Below, piece by piece: positions 14,001-29,000 of a stretch of 64,000 bases of DNA. Under the pieces are notes generated by a model. It worked only from the letters and a program-made list of their open reading frames with translations, was not told the origin of the DNA and made no database searches. The stretch lies in assembly GCF_026151205.1 (NCBI RefSeq), contig NC_087074.1:5828001-5892000 (forward strand), written 5' to 3'. Position 1 is the stretch's first letter; each line of letters starts with the position of its first letter. The position numbers and the translations under genes are program-made. The DNA is from Bolinopsis microptera. Lineage: Eukaryota > Ctenophora > Tentaculata > Lobata > Bolinopsidae.

Positions 14001-17000
14001 GCCCCCCCCCCCCCCCCCCCCCCCCCCAAAGAAAAATCCTGGCTACGTGCCTGAGCAAAATATAGGTTTAGAGCTTTTCAGATGATTTGGCTCCTCAACA
14101 GATACCGACGTACATAACGGTCAATATAATATGTAGTTTAGGTTTACCTGGCCTGTAGGTTACGAATGTGCCCGAGGAGGAAAAAAAAGCAAACTTAAGA
14201 AAATTTCTCGGGAACTTAAAAGTTCACCTCAAAACGAAATCTGCACCTATGTACACTGTCGTCTTGTGATTGGTCGTCTGTTCATCTTCCTGTTAAGGAT
14301 GTCCTCAGCCGTACTCCTAATCAGTGCCTCGTTATTAAAACACATCTCATATAACAGTCCTACTTTTCAATAGGTTGTTTTGTACAAGAGAAATCAGAGT
14401 AGTAACCAGTAGTAATCGTTAGTCAAGAGTTGCGCGTTAACACAACAACGAATATCTCGCGAATATCACAACAACGAATATCTTGCAAGAAAAGCTGTGG
14501 GCTGTGGTAAGACTCAAAGGTGTCAAATAGCATGATTACGAGCTATTCTTATCTCGTGCTATTCTTATCTTGTGCTATTCTTATCTCGTGCGAGTAGGCC
14601 ATTAACATGACACAAAAGCTTAGTTCCCTTTCTTTATTATCTTTTGAAATCCCGATCTCAAGCGACGATCCTTTACGTACTTGAGAACGTATTGAAATGC
14701 TCATGCTGTTCAACAATGTAAGATTTACTCTTAATGGGAGCTGATCGAGACAATTGGTCCCTACAAGTTGTTGCTTAGCTGACCTCAGACTCCATTGTAA
14801 GTTAGAGACCGGGGAGGGGCTGTCGTGGCGCCTGTTTTATAGATATAGATTATAGAGTATGCTGTAATGACCACGTGACTAATTAATCCGCAACTAGTAC
14901 CGTGACCGAAAACGGTCGGATATCCATTTTCCAGTTTGCCAGACCGAACCGAGTGGCAAACAGGAGAATTACAATTTTACTGAAAAGTTTTAAATTTCCG
15001 ACTGCTGGTCGCTAGGTGTCAGAAAATTAGAAAATGTATCCTAAAAGTTTTGAAATTTCCTACCTTACAAGACATTTTTGTCACATTTCGGACGTCACAG
15101 AAAATAAGGGTATTTTTCATCATTTTGTTTTCTGACACAAAGCTAAAGGAAATTCAAACTTTTCTAAAAATCGGTAAAATCATGTTGAAACAAAATGAAA
15201 CTTATAAATCGATTTCTTCATCTTCCTCTAAGGGGTCCGGCTCGACTCTTTCAGTTTCACTTATTGAGTTTGGTATTAAATTGTTTATCTTGACTTAGTC
15301 TCTTATAAGACGTTTATGTTAGCACATAAATGTAATTTATTGTAAATTTAAAACGTATTACTTGACATTAAATTCATCAAGGAATATTGTGTTTATTTGT
15401 CCCACCATCATATCACTAACTTTTCAAGAACAAAATGAATCGATGAAGCCACAATTATTGGAATAAGCTAAAAATAATGCGACGGATTCTATTACGACGA
15501 CCGAAATTTTGGCGGTCCGAAAATATGGCGAAATTTCGGGAAAACCGTCGCATTTCGTACGTTATAAAAATGTCTTGTAAGGTATTTCGTGTACCTCATG
15601 CCATTGGACTGTGTGATCCTATGCTAAGGACCCGGCATGTAGCTTATACACACAACTTGGGAGAACTTGGGAGCCCAAAAATTTCGCCTTTTTGGCCACG
15701 CCCTCTTGTGTGATATTCTTATACACAGTTTTTACATTCTTGGAAATAATACTCTATAATTATTGGAGTATTAAACTTACTTCCATCTGGCAGGTTACTG
15801 AGGATCACTACGAGTCTGCGTGGAGAAACTCTGTGTGGGACCTCACCCTGACAACGGAACACGGTCTCCATGGTAACATCTACAGTTCCCTGCTCGGACT
15901 CAAGACTCAGTCTTTGGAGACGGTTAGTTGGTTTTGTGGTTTTTATTTTACTTCCAGGAACACAAGGTCACCAAGTTTCTGGAGCCGCAAAATAGTTTCT
16001 GAAGCCGCAAAATAGAAAAACTGATTTCTGGATTAATTGTGTCTGTTACACAGATAAAGACTGGCTACCTGGACTTCATTGCAAACACCATTCATTTGCT
16101 AACAATTTTGACAAAACAAAGTTTCGATTTCATTCACTTTCAGGCAGCATTGCACGTGGAGAGAGCCCAGAGAGATAGCAGAGACCTCAACCCTCATGAT
16201 CACTTTGTCTTTATTCAGCTGCTCAACGAGATCTCTAGTGCTATCAACAAGCAAACTAGGTAACAACTCATTTTGATATTTATAGATTGTTTGCTTAGAT
16301 TTTGGAATTTGGCACCATCAATCAATCAAAATAATATGGAGATTGAATATGAAAGATCTCTCTTCAAAATGTTAAACTATTTAAAACCCGGTTTTTCACG
16401 AGTAAAATCTCTAGGCCAATGAGGTCGAGTTTTGACTACTCGAAGTGGGAGGTCCTGTACAAGTGCAGATCAGTTCTGACTGGAGTTACAGGAGATAACA
16501 ATGTTAACGTGTTGCTGGATTGTGCACGTGCTGCGCGGCGCAGCTGTGAGTTCTACCCCGCAACTCGCTACCTCAGACAAGGTAAGATCATAGCTATATG
16601 CCCCTTTTTATAGAATATAGAAGGATTCTGCGAATTTCGGTTAATGATAAGTTGATAATTTTCTAATTTTCTAATTTTCTAATCGAGGTTTTTAATATAA
16701 TATCACAACAACACTAATGACTAAATACGTATCCACTGCAGGAATGGCGGAAGACCTGTCCGCCCAACAGAGTCTAGTTCTACAGAGTGAACAGTGTAAA
16801 CTAGAGTGGGCGGCAGGGGAGCGCCGTGTCGCACTGCGGCATCTCAACACCCTCCTCGATAGTAAGAGCAGTGCTGGAATCATACCTAACAGACACGAGC
16901 TTCTCATAACCAAGGCTGACTGGCTGACGGAAACCAATACTGAGTTTCCAAGTGATATCATGGGCAAATACCTTGAGGTTTGTTGGTTTCTTTTCACCTA

Positions 17001-20000
17001 GTTTTGACTTTTAAAACATCTGATAGCACATAATATGTAATACGTTACATTATAAGGTTTGCTTCTTATTTTTATGAGCAGCTCAAATAGGATGTGAAAA
17101 CAAACAAAACACTCACAGAGCAATCATTTTGATTCACGCAAATTTGAAAATTTAAGGGTCTGAAACAGTGCAATAAACAAAATTAAAGCATAACATAAAA
17201 CATTAAAAACATGAAAGTCTCAGCTTAAAAACGTTAATGTGGACAACAGAAATCACGTGAACAAATTTACACTCACTACTAAGTACTAGTCAAAGCACTA
17301 CTTGAATACCACAAGTAACTCTCATCGCATTATAATTGTAATTAAAAAGATGTCTTTCTATCATTCTAGTCACTCTTATCTAATCATATTTACAAGATAT
17401 CCTGCTATATTTGAGTTGTTATTGGAGTGTTGACCGGACTCATCACATCGTACTTCAAATACCGTCCAACATTCCGAGCATCAATCTTGCGTTTGAGACG
17501 CCGCATATCCTCCACCAGCTCGTGAATAAAGTCTTCCTGTTCAGGAGCTACCGCCATGTTCTCTCCGAATATCCCCAGCTTGTTCTCGGAGGGTGAACCC
17601 AGGTAAAGCCTCTCTATGGGAGAGTAACTGCCCAGCACTAGACACACTGCCATGGTTATGAAGGAGACTTCTTTCACCGGCAACGATTTCAATATCTCCT
17701 CCTTTGTAATCTGCTGGTCTTGTTTCGGTGGAGGAGAAGAAAGGTAGGTCGGAGCATTAGGGGTGAAGGCGTAGCTCGTGAAGGTTTGGAAGTTGACGGC
17801 TGAGTGGAAAACAGAAATGTTGATGATGATGGCGGTCAGGTATTCTATCAGCTTTTCTTTGCCCGATATCACCTTTGGGAATCCAGCACCATCTTCAAAT
17901 CCGCGCAATCCAAAGTCAACCACGTCTTTGAAAACATTTTGCAGCTCAGAATCTTTGGCAACATCCTCTTCACTGGGATACGCAAGATCAACCATTTTCC
18001 TTGTATAATTACCGATTACTTCCCAATAATAGAGAATATCATCCCTAAAGAGATAATCAGGAATATCCTCCACGCCCCTGCTTTTGATTTCATCAGGCAG
18101 CACAAGGTTCTGGTAAGTGAACCGTTTGTAATAGTTGGTGAGAACCACCGCTAACCCATCCCCACCTGACAGATACATGGATACCACGTTCTTGCCTGGG
18201 TTTATCAGGACGTTCCTCGCTTGCACGTTGATGGGGATTATTCCCTGGATGTGGGGCTGAAGTAACCGGAACATTGGGTGAGCATTGGGTAAATTCCGAT
18301 AAATCGCAACAGCAAACATCTCATTGGTGGCATGTGCTCGGGCGAAGTGTTTGCTGAAAGTCTGAACGTTAGCATCAGCACATCGAAACCACATTTTGGC
18401 GTAGAGCCAGGAAAGATGTTTTGGATGCTCCAAGTCGGTTATTTCAGGGCTAGGAGGTGCCCAGAAAGTAGCTGGTTCCTTGTCATTCCTGTTTTCAAGA
18501 CGAATCAGGACTGGCACTATCTTCCCTTCGCTTGTCTGATAGAAAAGACAATCTGCGAGCACAACATACCATGTTTGCTTGGTTCCTGTCAATTCCTTGC
18601 TTCTTGACCCACCATGAGGTACCCCCAACAGGTCATCGTTCAAAATTTCGAACAAGTGACCCTCTTCTATAACCTCCTGCACAGATTTCCCTTCCAGCGC
18701 ATATTCAGGAACAGTTCTGTCAGCCCACCGCTTATCTAATGATGTGACTTTTCTTATCTGGAGTCCATTAGGACTCACTAACATTTGTCTTCCGAATTCC
18801 TCGTCAGATCGAAATATCTTAGCGAGTTTCATCGTCTCGAATACAGTTTCCTTTGCCCATCCCATCCCAGCGGCCGTTTCCTTCACGAATTCAGCGTAAT
18901 GCTCAAATGAAGGAAACCATTCCTCTTTATAGGTGCCCAGAAGCTTATCTTTCATGTTATGTACAACATTATTTCTCACTTCTTCCCTCACTGGTTTTCT
19001 CAATTCCTCGAACGCCTCCATTTGCGCCTCCCTGAACTGTAAGAAGCGAGGCAACTTTGAATAGTTCATCGTCCCAAAGAATCCTGGGAGCAGGAATCCT
19101 GGCCGAGCCTTTTTAGGATGATACCAATCAACCATTGACTGTATCGTCTCCAGGTCCTCCTCTCTTGCGTTTATAATGAACTCCTCCGTTTCAAGGTGTT
19201 TAAGAGTTCCAGCTCCCTCTCTAACTAGAAAATGGGGCGGGCACCCCATCTCAGCTACAGTTGGATTCCCTCTCATAGGATTGTGTGGGTACACATAGTT
19301 CTTTATAGGAAACCGGTATGGGTGTCTGTTGTACGTGACTGTGATCTGCCGCACAAATAGCGCGTCTTTTATTATCTCCAACTTGTTGGATTCCAGGTCC
19401 ACCTTCAGAAGCTTGGGGACTCCGACTGTGGCAGGAAGCCAAAAATCTACTGTCACCGCTCCTTCGGTCTCCATGGGGAAGCATTCTTTTACCTTGATAG
19501 GAGGGGATTGGTTGTCTGACCCAGGGTTGATGTTTAGGATCATGGTCCCGTCACTCCACTTCTGCGTCTTGGTTTTGGATGGAATGTTGGATCCAGTCTG
19601 GATTATAAATGTGTAGCAGATTTCTTCCAAAACCTCGGGTGCTTCGGATATCGTCATGTTTGGATAATCTAGAAGAGATGTGACGGATAAATATTTCGAA
19701 AAATGAAGTTTAACAGAGCTTTCTTTCCGCCTAGCTTTTGATGATATTCCTAATATCTGTCCACCAATATAAAATGAACGCTAGGGCCTCCAGCGTCCAA
19801 TTAATGTCCTTTCAAAAAAAGTCCGATAAAATAGGTAAAATTGAGCGCAATATACGTAATTAAAATTTACCATGTGTGCAGTGTGGAGAGGCCGACGACC
19901 AGGCCCCCTTATTATTAGGGGTCCCACGTAGATCAGATCATATCACCAATTAGTGACGTATAATTAGTGATGTGATCCATCAGTAGAATTTAACTGACCT

Positions 20001-23000
20001 AAAAATGGGCTAGATACAGGGTAGAGTTCACATGTCAACTCTGTACATCATGGCATTGCATTAAGAAGTAAACATGATCTTTAAGATCTGACCGCTTGAC
20101 TCGTATATCACATAAGTGGTCGCATTACAAGGGGGAAGCTTCGATTCCAAAATCGTATATCGAGAGGTAGGTACTACTAACGGGTACGGGCTTCAGTAAA
20201 GTAAATCGTTGACACACCCTTTTGATCGCAACGTGTAGCAAGTAAACCGGAAAAAATATGTTAGGCTCATAATGATCATAATGATCATTATGCAAACATT
20301 CACATGACGATGACTCACCGACTTAAGGAATTGTGCGAGAAGATGAACAATCAACAAAGGCAAAGATGAGGAAATAAAATAATGTGAAATGCGTGTTAGG
20401 CATAAGGTAAGTTAGGCATAAGGTTAGTTAGGAGTTAATTTGTTAAGTGAAATTGAATCATGAGATTTGGAACAATGAGAACATTGATCAATTGTTAAGA
20501 CAATATATACAGACAACATCTCATGAGGGTAAAGGAAATATTTCTATGAACGTAGTGATCAGGAGTGTCAGCTTTATACTCGGACGACGAGCCCTCGGTC
20601 CCCACAAAAGATAATCTTTATAATTATAGTTAAGACTAGTAGTACAATCTGTGTAAAAGAACTAATGGTCAGTCTATAAAACACATGAAAAGCAGTGTGC
20701 TCCATACCCCTTAGTCTCTAGCTTTGTTATCAAAACACGTGATTCGATCATGTGATGTTATCTCATTGTAAACAGGGTTTATTTGTTTTATTACGTGTAG
20801 TATGGTAAAGTATTAACACAATTTAACTAATAATATTATGTGAACAGAGTCGACATGTGAACTCTACTCTGTATCTAGCCCATTTCTAGGTCAATTAAAT
20901 TCTACTGATGGATCACATCACTAATCATACGTCACTAATTGGTGTCATGATCTGATCTCCGTGGGACCCCGAATAATGAGGGGGCCTGGCCGTCGTGCAG
21001 CCGCAGTGTGTGCCTTATACTCATCTTTAGTTTCAAAATCAAAGAGAGAGGAGGAACGAAAATACTGGCAAAACATACAACATTTTTAAAATAATAGGAT
21101 CTCATTTCATCCCAAGTAAAGACTAAGAACTGATTTATATGATCTGTAATGTGTGTATAAGTTCCAAAAATAATATCATTTGGAGCAAATCCAGCGAATT
21201 CAGTGATGAAAATAACTCCAATAATATACTAACGTTAGACATACAAACACATGCATTATATAGTTATACAGGGGGGGGGGTCCAAGGGGAACTTTGGGGA
21301 ACTTTGGGAAAGTCCCCCAAGATTTCTGAAGTTCCCCAAAAAAAAACTCCCCAAAGTTCCCCAAAATTCCCCAAATTTATTCAAAATTATTTAAAATTAT
21401 TCAAAATTATTCAAAATTTCTCTAATATACATTAATACCCATTAATGTTAACATGTATGTTATTATAAGGTATAATCTTAACTTACTTGTTGATACTTGC
21501 AGCATGATAATTTGTTTGGCATTATAATTTTTTTGGGGAACTTTGGGGAATTTTGGGGAACTTTCTGAAGTTCCCCAAAAAAAAGTTCCCCAAAATTCCC
21601 CAAAATTATTTGTTTCATTGATAATTTTTTGGGGAACTTTGGGAAAGTCCCCCAGGTTTCCTGAAGTTCCCCAAAAAAAAGTTCCCCAAAACTCCCCAAA
21701 GTTCCCCTTGGACCCCCCCCCCTATACACTATACATGCTTACGAATAAAAGCACGTAGTAAACAATAACACAGTCAAACTCTGCGATCAACGGATTAGAT
21801 TAAGTTTCCTAACTAGAAAGCAAAACCTAGCTGTAAGCCTTCACTGAGTACACAAATACACGCGCTCATATTATATAAATAGACACAATATAATTAGTGA
21901 TAGTACTGATTACTGATAGAACTAATGACCGTTGTTCTAGTCTCTAGTTTTCCTGAAAGTGTGCAGAAGAATCTTAACAATGTAGACAATCAGATCGGTG
22001 GGCAAACGAGTAGTTTCATGGACGACAATGATCTATGTTACACTTACATTGTATAAGCGTAAGGTTACAGCTACGTTTAGCTTTGAAATAAACATAATGA
22101 AATAAACACAATCATATATGTATATAATATATGTTTCGTACGTCGATCTAGTTATGTATTGGTATGTAGGATGCCGTCATGGGTTCCATATGTGGTGTAC
22201 CAAAAATTATTTGACATAATACATATGTTCGTTTCTTTCATAAATGTAACAATAAATTTATCTAAAACTTACAACTTTTTCATTTAATACGAGAGAAACT
22301 AAACTGGACAAGTGGACATCTTCAATGTTCAAACTATTCGTCAATTTTAGATTATATACATGGTAAAAAAATGTAGCAAGCAGGTATTGATAGCAAATTT
22401 CCAATAGTTTATGAAACTTTCTATTGGCTGTCAGCATGATGTTTTGAAGTGTCGATTTTAACCAGAGTTTCAAAAAAGATGCGGTGGTTTTTCGAAATTC
22501 ATTGAGACTGCAGACAATCTAGTAATATTATGTATTTACCTTCAACTATTTAATAGTTAATAGTTTATAATATTTGAGCTTGATATCCAATTACTGCGAC
22601 AGATAGCAGATTTAACATAAAATAATTCATCATGTGCTAAAGATTGCACCTAATAGCACAGAGAATGGCAAAGGGTGTGAACCACAGAATGAGAAATCCT
22701 TCAAATATTTCAGGAATTACCAAGGATTTGTAGAAACAAAGTGAAAATCTAATTGGCCGCATGGAAGATAAAACCATCAAAAGCCCCCAATTAAAGAAGA
22801 ACTTACGTTCTTTATAATTGCTGTACTGTAATTACTATACCTACGCTATAACTACTGTGTGCTGTTCTACCAATTTTCTTCAATGAAACAGTTGCGCAAT
22901 TAACTTTTATATTGGTGCGAGACAATGGGAACCCACGTGACACGACCCACGTGACACGTCCCTGGGACAATGAGGACCCACTTCACTGCACCTCTCTCTG

Positions 23001-26000
23001 CCTTATAATGTACACAACTCCAATTTTACGATCATTTATCCCAGGAGGCAGTGCGGTTCCCCATTTAACCTTGTAGACCTTTTTTTCAACCTTGTGTCCC
23101 AGGAGGTTTAATCTTGTGTCCCAGGAGGTTTAATCTTGTGTCCCAGGAGGTTTAACCTTGTGTCCCAGGAGGTTTAACCTTGTGTCCCAGGAAGTTTAAT
23201 CTTGTGTCCCAGGAGGTTTAACCTTGTGTCCCAGGAGGTTTAACCTTGTGTCCCAGGAGGTTTAACCTTGTGTCCCAGGAGGTTTAACCTTGTGTCCCAG
23301 GAGGTTTAACCTTGTGTCCCAGGAGGTTTAACCTTGTGTCCCAGGAGGTTTAACCTTGTGTCCCAGGAGGTTTAACCTTGTGTCCCAGGAGGTTTAACCT
23401 TGTGTCCCAGGAGGTTTAACCTTGTGTCCCAGGCAGGAGGTTTAACCTTGTGTCCCAGGAGGTTTAACCTTGTGTCCCAGGAGGTTTAACCTTGTGTCCC
23501 AGGAGGTTTAACCTTGTGTCCCAGGAGGTTTAACCTTGTGTCCCAGGAGGTTTAACCTTGTGTCCCAGGAGGTTTAACCTTGTGTCCCAGGAGGTTTAAC
23601 CTTGTGTCCCAGGAGGTTTAACCTTGTGTCCCAGGAGGTTTAACCTTGTGTCCCAGGAGGTTTAACCTTGTGTCCCAGGAGGTTTAACCTTGTGTCCCAG
23701 GAGGTTTAACCTTGTGTCCCAGGAGGTTTAACCTTGTGTCCCAGGAGGTTTAACCTTGTGTCCCAGGAGGTTTAACCTTGTGTCCCAGGAGGTTTAACCT
23801 TGTGTCCCAGGAGGTTTAACCTTGTGTCCCAGAAGGTTTAACCTTGTGTCCCACTCCCAGGAGGCGGTGCGGTGGTGTCAGGAAGAAGGAGATTCTGATA
23901 AAGCTACTCTTGGTAACGCGCACCTCAAACTTGCTTTATTTGCTGACGAGCAATTCAAAATACAGGATCAATACTTTAACTCAACAGGTAGGCAACAAAT
24001 ACAAATTGATATATTTGTACAGGTCACTGGGTACTAGTTACTAGAATTACCGCTAAATCTGCTGAGGAGAAGCCTGGAAATGCGTGTATTCTGTGTTTTA
24101 AAGTTGATAGTTGCTTACTTATATTTAATTATTATACAAGCAAGGAAGCAGTATTCGGTCAAACTATAAATAAATATATTAAAACTGAATAAACCCTCAT
24201 TCTCAGAGTACAAAGCAGAGTTGGCGATCCTGGAGAAAACGGAGAAGGATCTAGCAGTAATCACAACCACTGGTAACAAGAAGAGAAACCCTAAACAATA
24301 CAGCACGTTTCACATGCAGGTTTTTATAGGTCACATGGTGTGTTATCTAGTCACGTGATGTTGCGTGCTTCCTTTTGTTTTGACAATGGTGTTGTTTTAT
24401 TTATTTTCTGTAACAAGGAAGGATTTCCTCTGATTGTTTATTGTTTCAAGAAGTAGAGTCAGTAAAAGTGGCAAATTATTTGCATGCCAGGAGAGCAAAC
24501 TTCAAAACATATCAGAAATTCAACATCATTACAAAATTCATTATTTAAAGCTGCCTTCGAACGTATCTTAATTGTAAAATGTAAATGTCCATCTAATCAT
24601 TTCCGTTTGATCATTACGAATATACTACCAAAAAATCACCAGCATTCCCGGAAACACCCGAGTACGTCTTCGTCAATATTGCTGGATCTTGTGAAATCAG
24701 AAATGTCACTACCTGTTCCCACCCTCCCCGTCGTAAGCAGAGTCCGTGTTGACCTCACCGTCACCAGCGGCCCCGTTCTCCTCCACCCAATTATCGTACG
24801 CTGCCTGCCATATTTGGTAGCCTCCTTGAGCTTGCATCTCCTCTACCAGCAACATAAACGAGATCAGGATAAGTATAGACAGCTTCATGGGCATTCAATC
24901 TGTATCTCGACCAAATCAAACTAATTATAACCGCTTGCTGCTGCCCTTTTATACACGAGCTATTGTATGTCGCCCTACCTTCTGAAGGTATGATTTTTAG
25001 CACTGTCACGATATAAGTCATCATACGATCTACTTTCTCAGTCTTATCTACACGTGATGCCCATATAAGGAGCAATAAAGGAGGTTCTCAGTCTTATCTA
25101 CACCGGGCAAGTCAACATCTTCATTGTGTGACGACAGGAGGCTCCAGTTTTGAAGTTGAGGTGTCGGTTACCCGCTGTAGACAAAGAGAGGATTTGTTAA
25201 TAGCAGGAACTTGAAGAATTTGCGAGGCGTGTAAAGAAATATAGAGACAAGAGAGTAGTAATGTTCTGTACGATAAATCTGTTGGGGTAATGTGTACGGG
25301 TGTTCTTTTCTTTTTTCGTTATATATAACGAAATATTGGTCACGGCTACAACCGGCTTTTTCTGTAGTTGCCACAAGTACAATATCACATTCCCAAGAAT
25401 TTCCTCCTGCACACAATAATACCGTGCCAATAATCTGCTGGTAAGTGGTAACTATAGTAACTGTTGGTAACTGGTAACTATAGTAACTGTTGGTAACTAT
25501 AGTAACTGTTGGTAACTATAGTAACTGTTGGTAACTAGTAACTATAGTAACTGTTGGTAACTATAGTAACTGTTGGTAACTGGTAACTATAGTAACTGTT
25601 GGTAACTATAGTAACTGTTGGTAACTATAGTAACTGTTGGTAACTAGTAACTATAGTAACTGTTGGTAACTAGTAACTATAGTAAATGTTGGTAACTATA
25701 GTAACTGTTGGTAACTATCTAAAATACCAAGGTGCGGCAAGACAAGAACAAGATGGACAAGAGAAAGGAGGAGAGGGTGGAGTACCTGTTAATAACTGTT
25801 AGAAACTACATCTCCTCCCTCAAACTCAACTCCTACAGTTTGGAGAACGATCTCATCGTGTTCAGGTACATTTATATCTTCCGAGCAGTGGCTCCTCCCC
25901 CCCCCCCCCCCCCCCCCGCACAGCGGGGTCAGCAGGGTCCTTCGTTACGCCACCGCTTCTGAGTTCTAGTTATGAAATAAATAAGTCATCGTAAATAAAT

Positions 26001-29000
26001 TTACCGTGCCGAGAACATTAAGCCTTTCTCTAAATATAATTTGCGTTATAATGTTACTACTTTAATTACTTATAGTATTTTAATTAATACTTCAAAAAAG
26101 TCTTATTAACGTAGGTCTGCCCACGCTACTGCATAAAACAATTAATGGTGTACAACAAGTTTTTTAGATTACCTTGAGGCCAATAAATTTAGTTCACAAT
26201 AAATTTGGCTACAAAAATGTTGATTACCATAATTTAAGTCACAAATTTCGCAAATATTATTCATTATTTTTCATTCAATTCATTTGGTTTTTTTTTCCAT
26301 TATTTAGCTAGTTTTTTTTTCCCCGATAAAGTCACACTTTAAGCTTTAACGTCAGGCATGTTGATTAAATGATTTGTTGCAATAAAGAAATAAAACAAAT
26401 AATTTGTAAAATAAAATGATATCTATTAATTCGGCAATGAGCACCCGTCTAAGCGATTTAAGCTCAATGTAAGTTCAATGTATTTGTTAGCTCAATGTAA
26501 GCTCAATGTATTGGTAAGCTCAATGTAAGATCAATGTATTTGTAAGCTCAATGTAAGCTCAATGTATTTGTAAGCTCAATGTAAGTACAATAATATTCAT
26601 GTCAAATATGCTTTACTAAAATTTAGGTCTAATTTTTAATTAGTCGCCGAAAAATTAAGTCTCAATAAATTTGATTTACATCAATTTGAGCCCAATTTGG
26701 CCAAATCACCTTAACATACCCAAAAGCCTGATTTTAAATTTATGTGTTCTACGTGTAGCTAGTGGTCCCCTGAACTCGTATATAAAGTTTCATCAAGATT
26801 GGGCATCGGTATTAGGCCCCCTTTAAGGTATTATGAGGTTGGTATTAGGCGGTTGTCTCAACTAAAGTGTTTAAGTTTGTTTCGTTTTCCTGTTGTTCAG
26901 CTCTACTAGGTTGTATTTGCCTTCTTGTAGGGAAACGTTTCTTGACAAAAACCTTGAATGGGCTCGAGATGATCAGAAAAGAAATTGAGTTGAACGCCGA
27001 TTGAATCAATGGTATTCCGTAAATGTATGTAAATATACTAAAGTCCATAGCTGTAGTATGCTTTACTCGTCCTACATCTTCAGGATCACGTCTATCGACA
27101 TCAAAAATAATAATGGACATTCCAAGAATTGAAAGGATGACCAAAATATTGAACACATTCATGGCCACAATAGCGACGATTCCTCTCCGTATATTTCTTG
27201 CTGAAGCATCTGATGCAGCTGTGTCCGAATTCTTGAGATGAATAATAGTAAGTCCACTGAAGAAGCCCCCGATCAACAAAAATAAAAACTTCAAGCCAAT
27301 TACGATATAACTTAATAGTGGCATAAGGCCCGTAATGTATTCGATATTTATTGAGGTGACAGAACCAGAAATTCTGGAGTAGCCCAACGGTCCATGAAAA
27401 TATCTTGATAATATGAATGCCACTCTAGAAACGAGAATTATCAGAAGAACAGATGAAGATGCCACGTTCCGTTTTGTAGCTGCTGTCAAAGGACGTCTTA
27501 TGGCCAAATATCGAACTACACAAAGGACGATTAGCATTTCCGTCTGTATTCCAGTCGATGCAGTGAAGATATGATTCAAGTAGGAAGTCCAATGGATTGA
27601 GGTTGGGCTAAAGATATAGTAATAATCTTGATCATCCTGTGGTGATAGTAATCTAGGGAGGAAGACAAGGGGAAAGTAGATGCTTTTTATCTGGTCGATC
27701 GAGCTTATCAGTAGGAATAGAATGTTCGCGAATGACCTGTTTTGTTTTGAGTGGTAAAAGATGATGAGAGGATTGATAACTATTCCGATAAGAAGACAAC
27801 ACATGAACAGTAGAGCGAAGAAATAGTTTAGGAAAACGTCCCAGTTATTCCCTTCTCTCATTACTTGATCGTACATCATATCCTGATCCTGACTTTCGTT
27901 CCAGTTGCATGGAAATCGTGCTATCGCTTTTCCAAAGATAGTCATCACTTTGATATGCTGAATGCTGAAGATAACAATTTTTACACCATGCAATTTTTGA
28001 TCGGTAATAATGTGATGATTATTAATAACAGTCATTTAAGCAATATTTATCGGTGCCAGGCCAAATGGTTTGTCAAATAAAAATGTCCAACTAAAAAAGG
28101 GTTACGCTGGTCTCTGCTGGAATTTCTAACCCTAACCCTAACCTTAACCCTAACCCTAACCCGCCGTAGAGTCTCACGCCGTAGAGTTCGGACCCCATCA
28201 AGACATCTAACTATTTCTAACAGTTTACATGTAATTCAAGTCATCACAACGCGAGCTGAATATTTAAAGTTATCCACTAAGGTTATTACAGTACAGGATG
28301 AACGTTATATAGCGCAGGTAAAACTTTAATTACTTTCTAAAGTTGATAATTAATGCACGTGCGGACGCCGCTCCAGACGAGAGGGAAGATGCACGTGCAA
28401 ATATACCCAGGTTGATAAGGGAAGATGCACGTGCAAATATACCCAGGTTAATTAATAATTATGCCGCTTTTACCAACGACAAGGTGGTGCTTAAGGCAGC
28501 TGCCTTAGCTCTACAATCTAGGTCTTAGAGTTGGGAAATATCATCGCCATTATCAATATTATAGCTGAGGGACTAAAATAGTTTACTAAACAGCAGCAGC
28601 TAGCAGTATTGCTAAAACATTTTACGTTATGATACGATAGAGTAGTAAAAAAACATTTAAATAGTATTTCCAAGCACCAACTATGATTCCCCAAACGCCG
28701 GTGAATAACAGTCATAATTCTGAAGAGTCAATTATATAGTCTGACTTCAACTCAATAAATGTATAAATTCCAACCCTTCACTTAATAATAACCAGCATCT
28801 AACGAAGGTTAATTAGTAATTGTTCCGCTCTTACCAATGACAAGGTGGTGCTAAAGGCAGCGGCCTTAGCTCTACAATCTAGGTCTTAGAGTTGGGAAAT
28901 ATCATCGCCATTATCAATATTATAGCTGAGGGACTAAAATAGCTTACTAAACAGCAGCAGCTAGCAGTAATGCTAAAACTTTTTACGTTATGATACGAGA

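Noticed and set aside
16055-16143. Extended ATM exon beginning at 16055
   Set aside because: In phase and open, but it would add about 30 residues absent from human ATM; the TTTCAG acceptor before 16144 is better. Kept as an alternative.
19251-19616. Frames opposite the lipoxygenase 5' end
   Set aside because: Shadow frames of a well-supported coding sequence.
24484-24924. 146-residue plus-strand frame
   Set aside because: It lies opposite the signal-peptide frame and has no domain, low-complexity composition and no ATM match.
28126-28163. Chromosome end
   Set aside because: Only about six units, with unique sequence and ATM exons on both sides.
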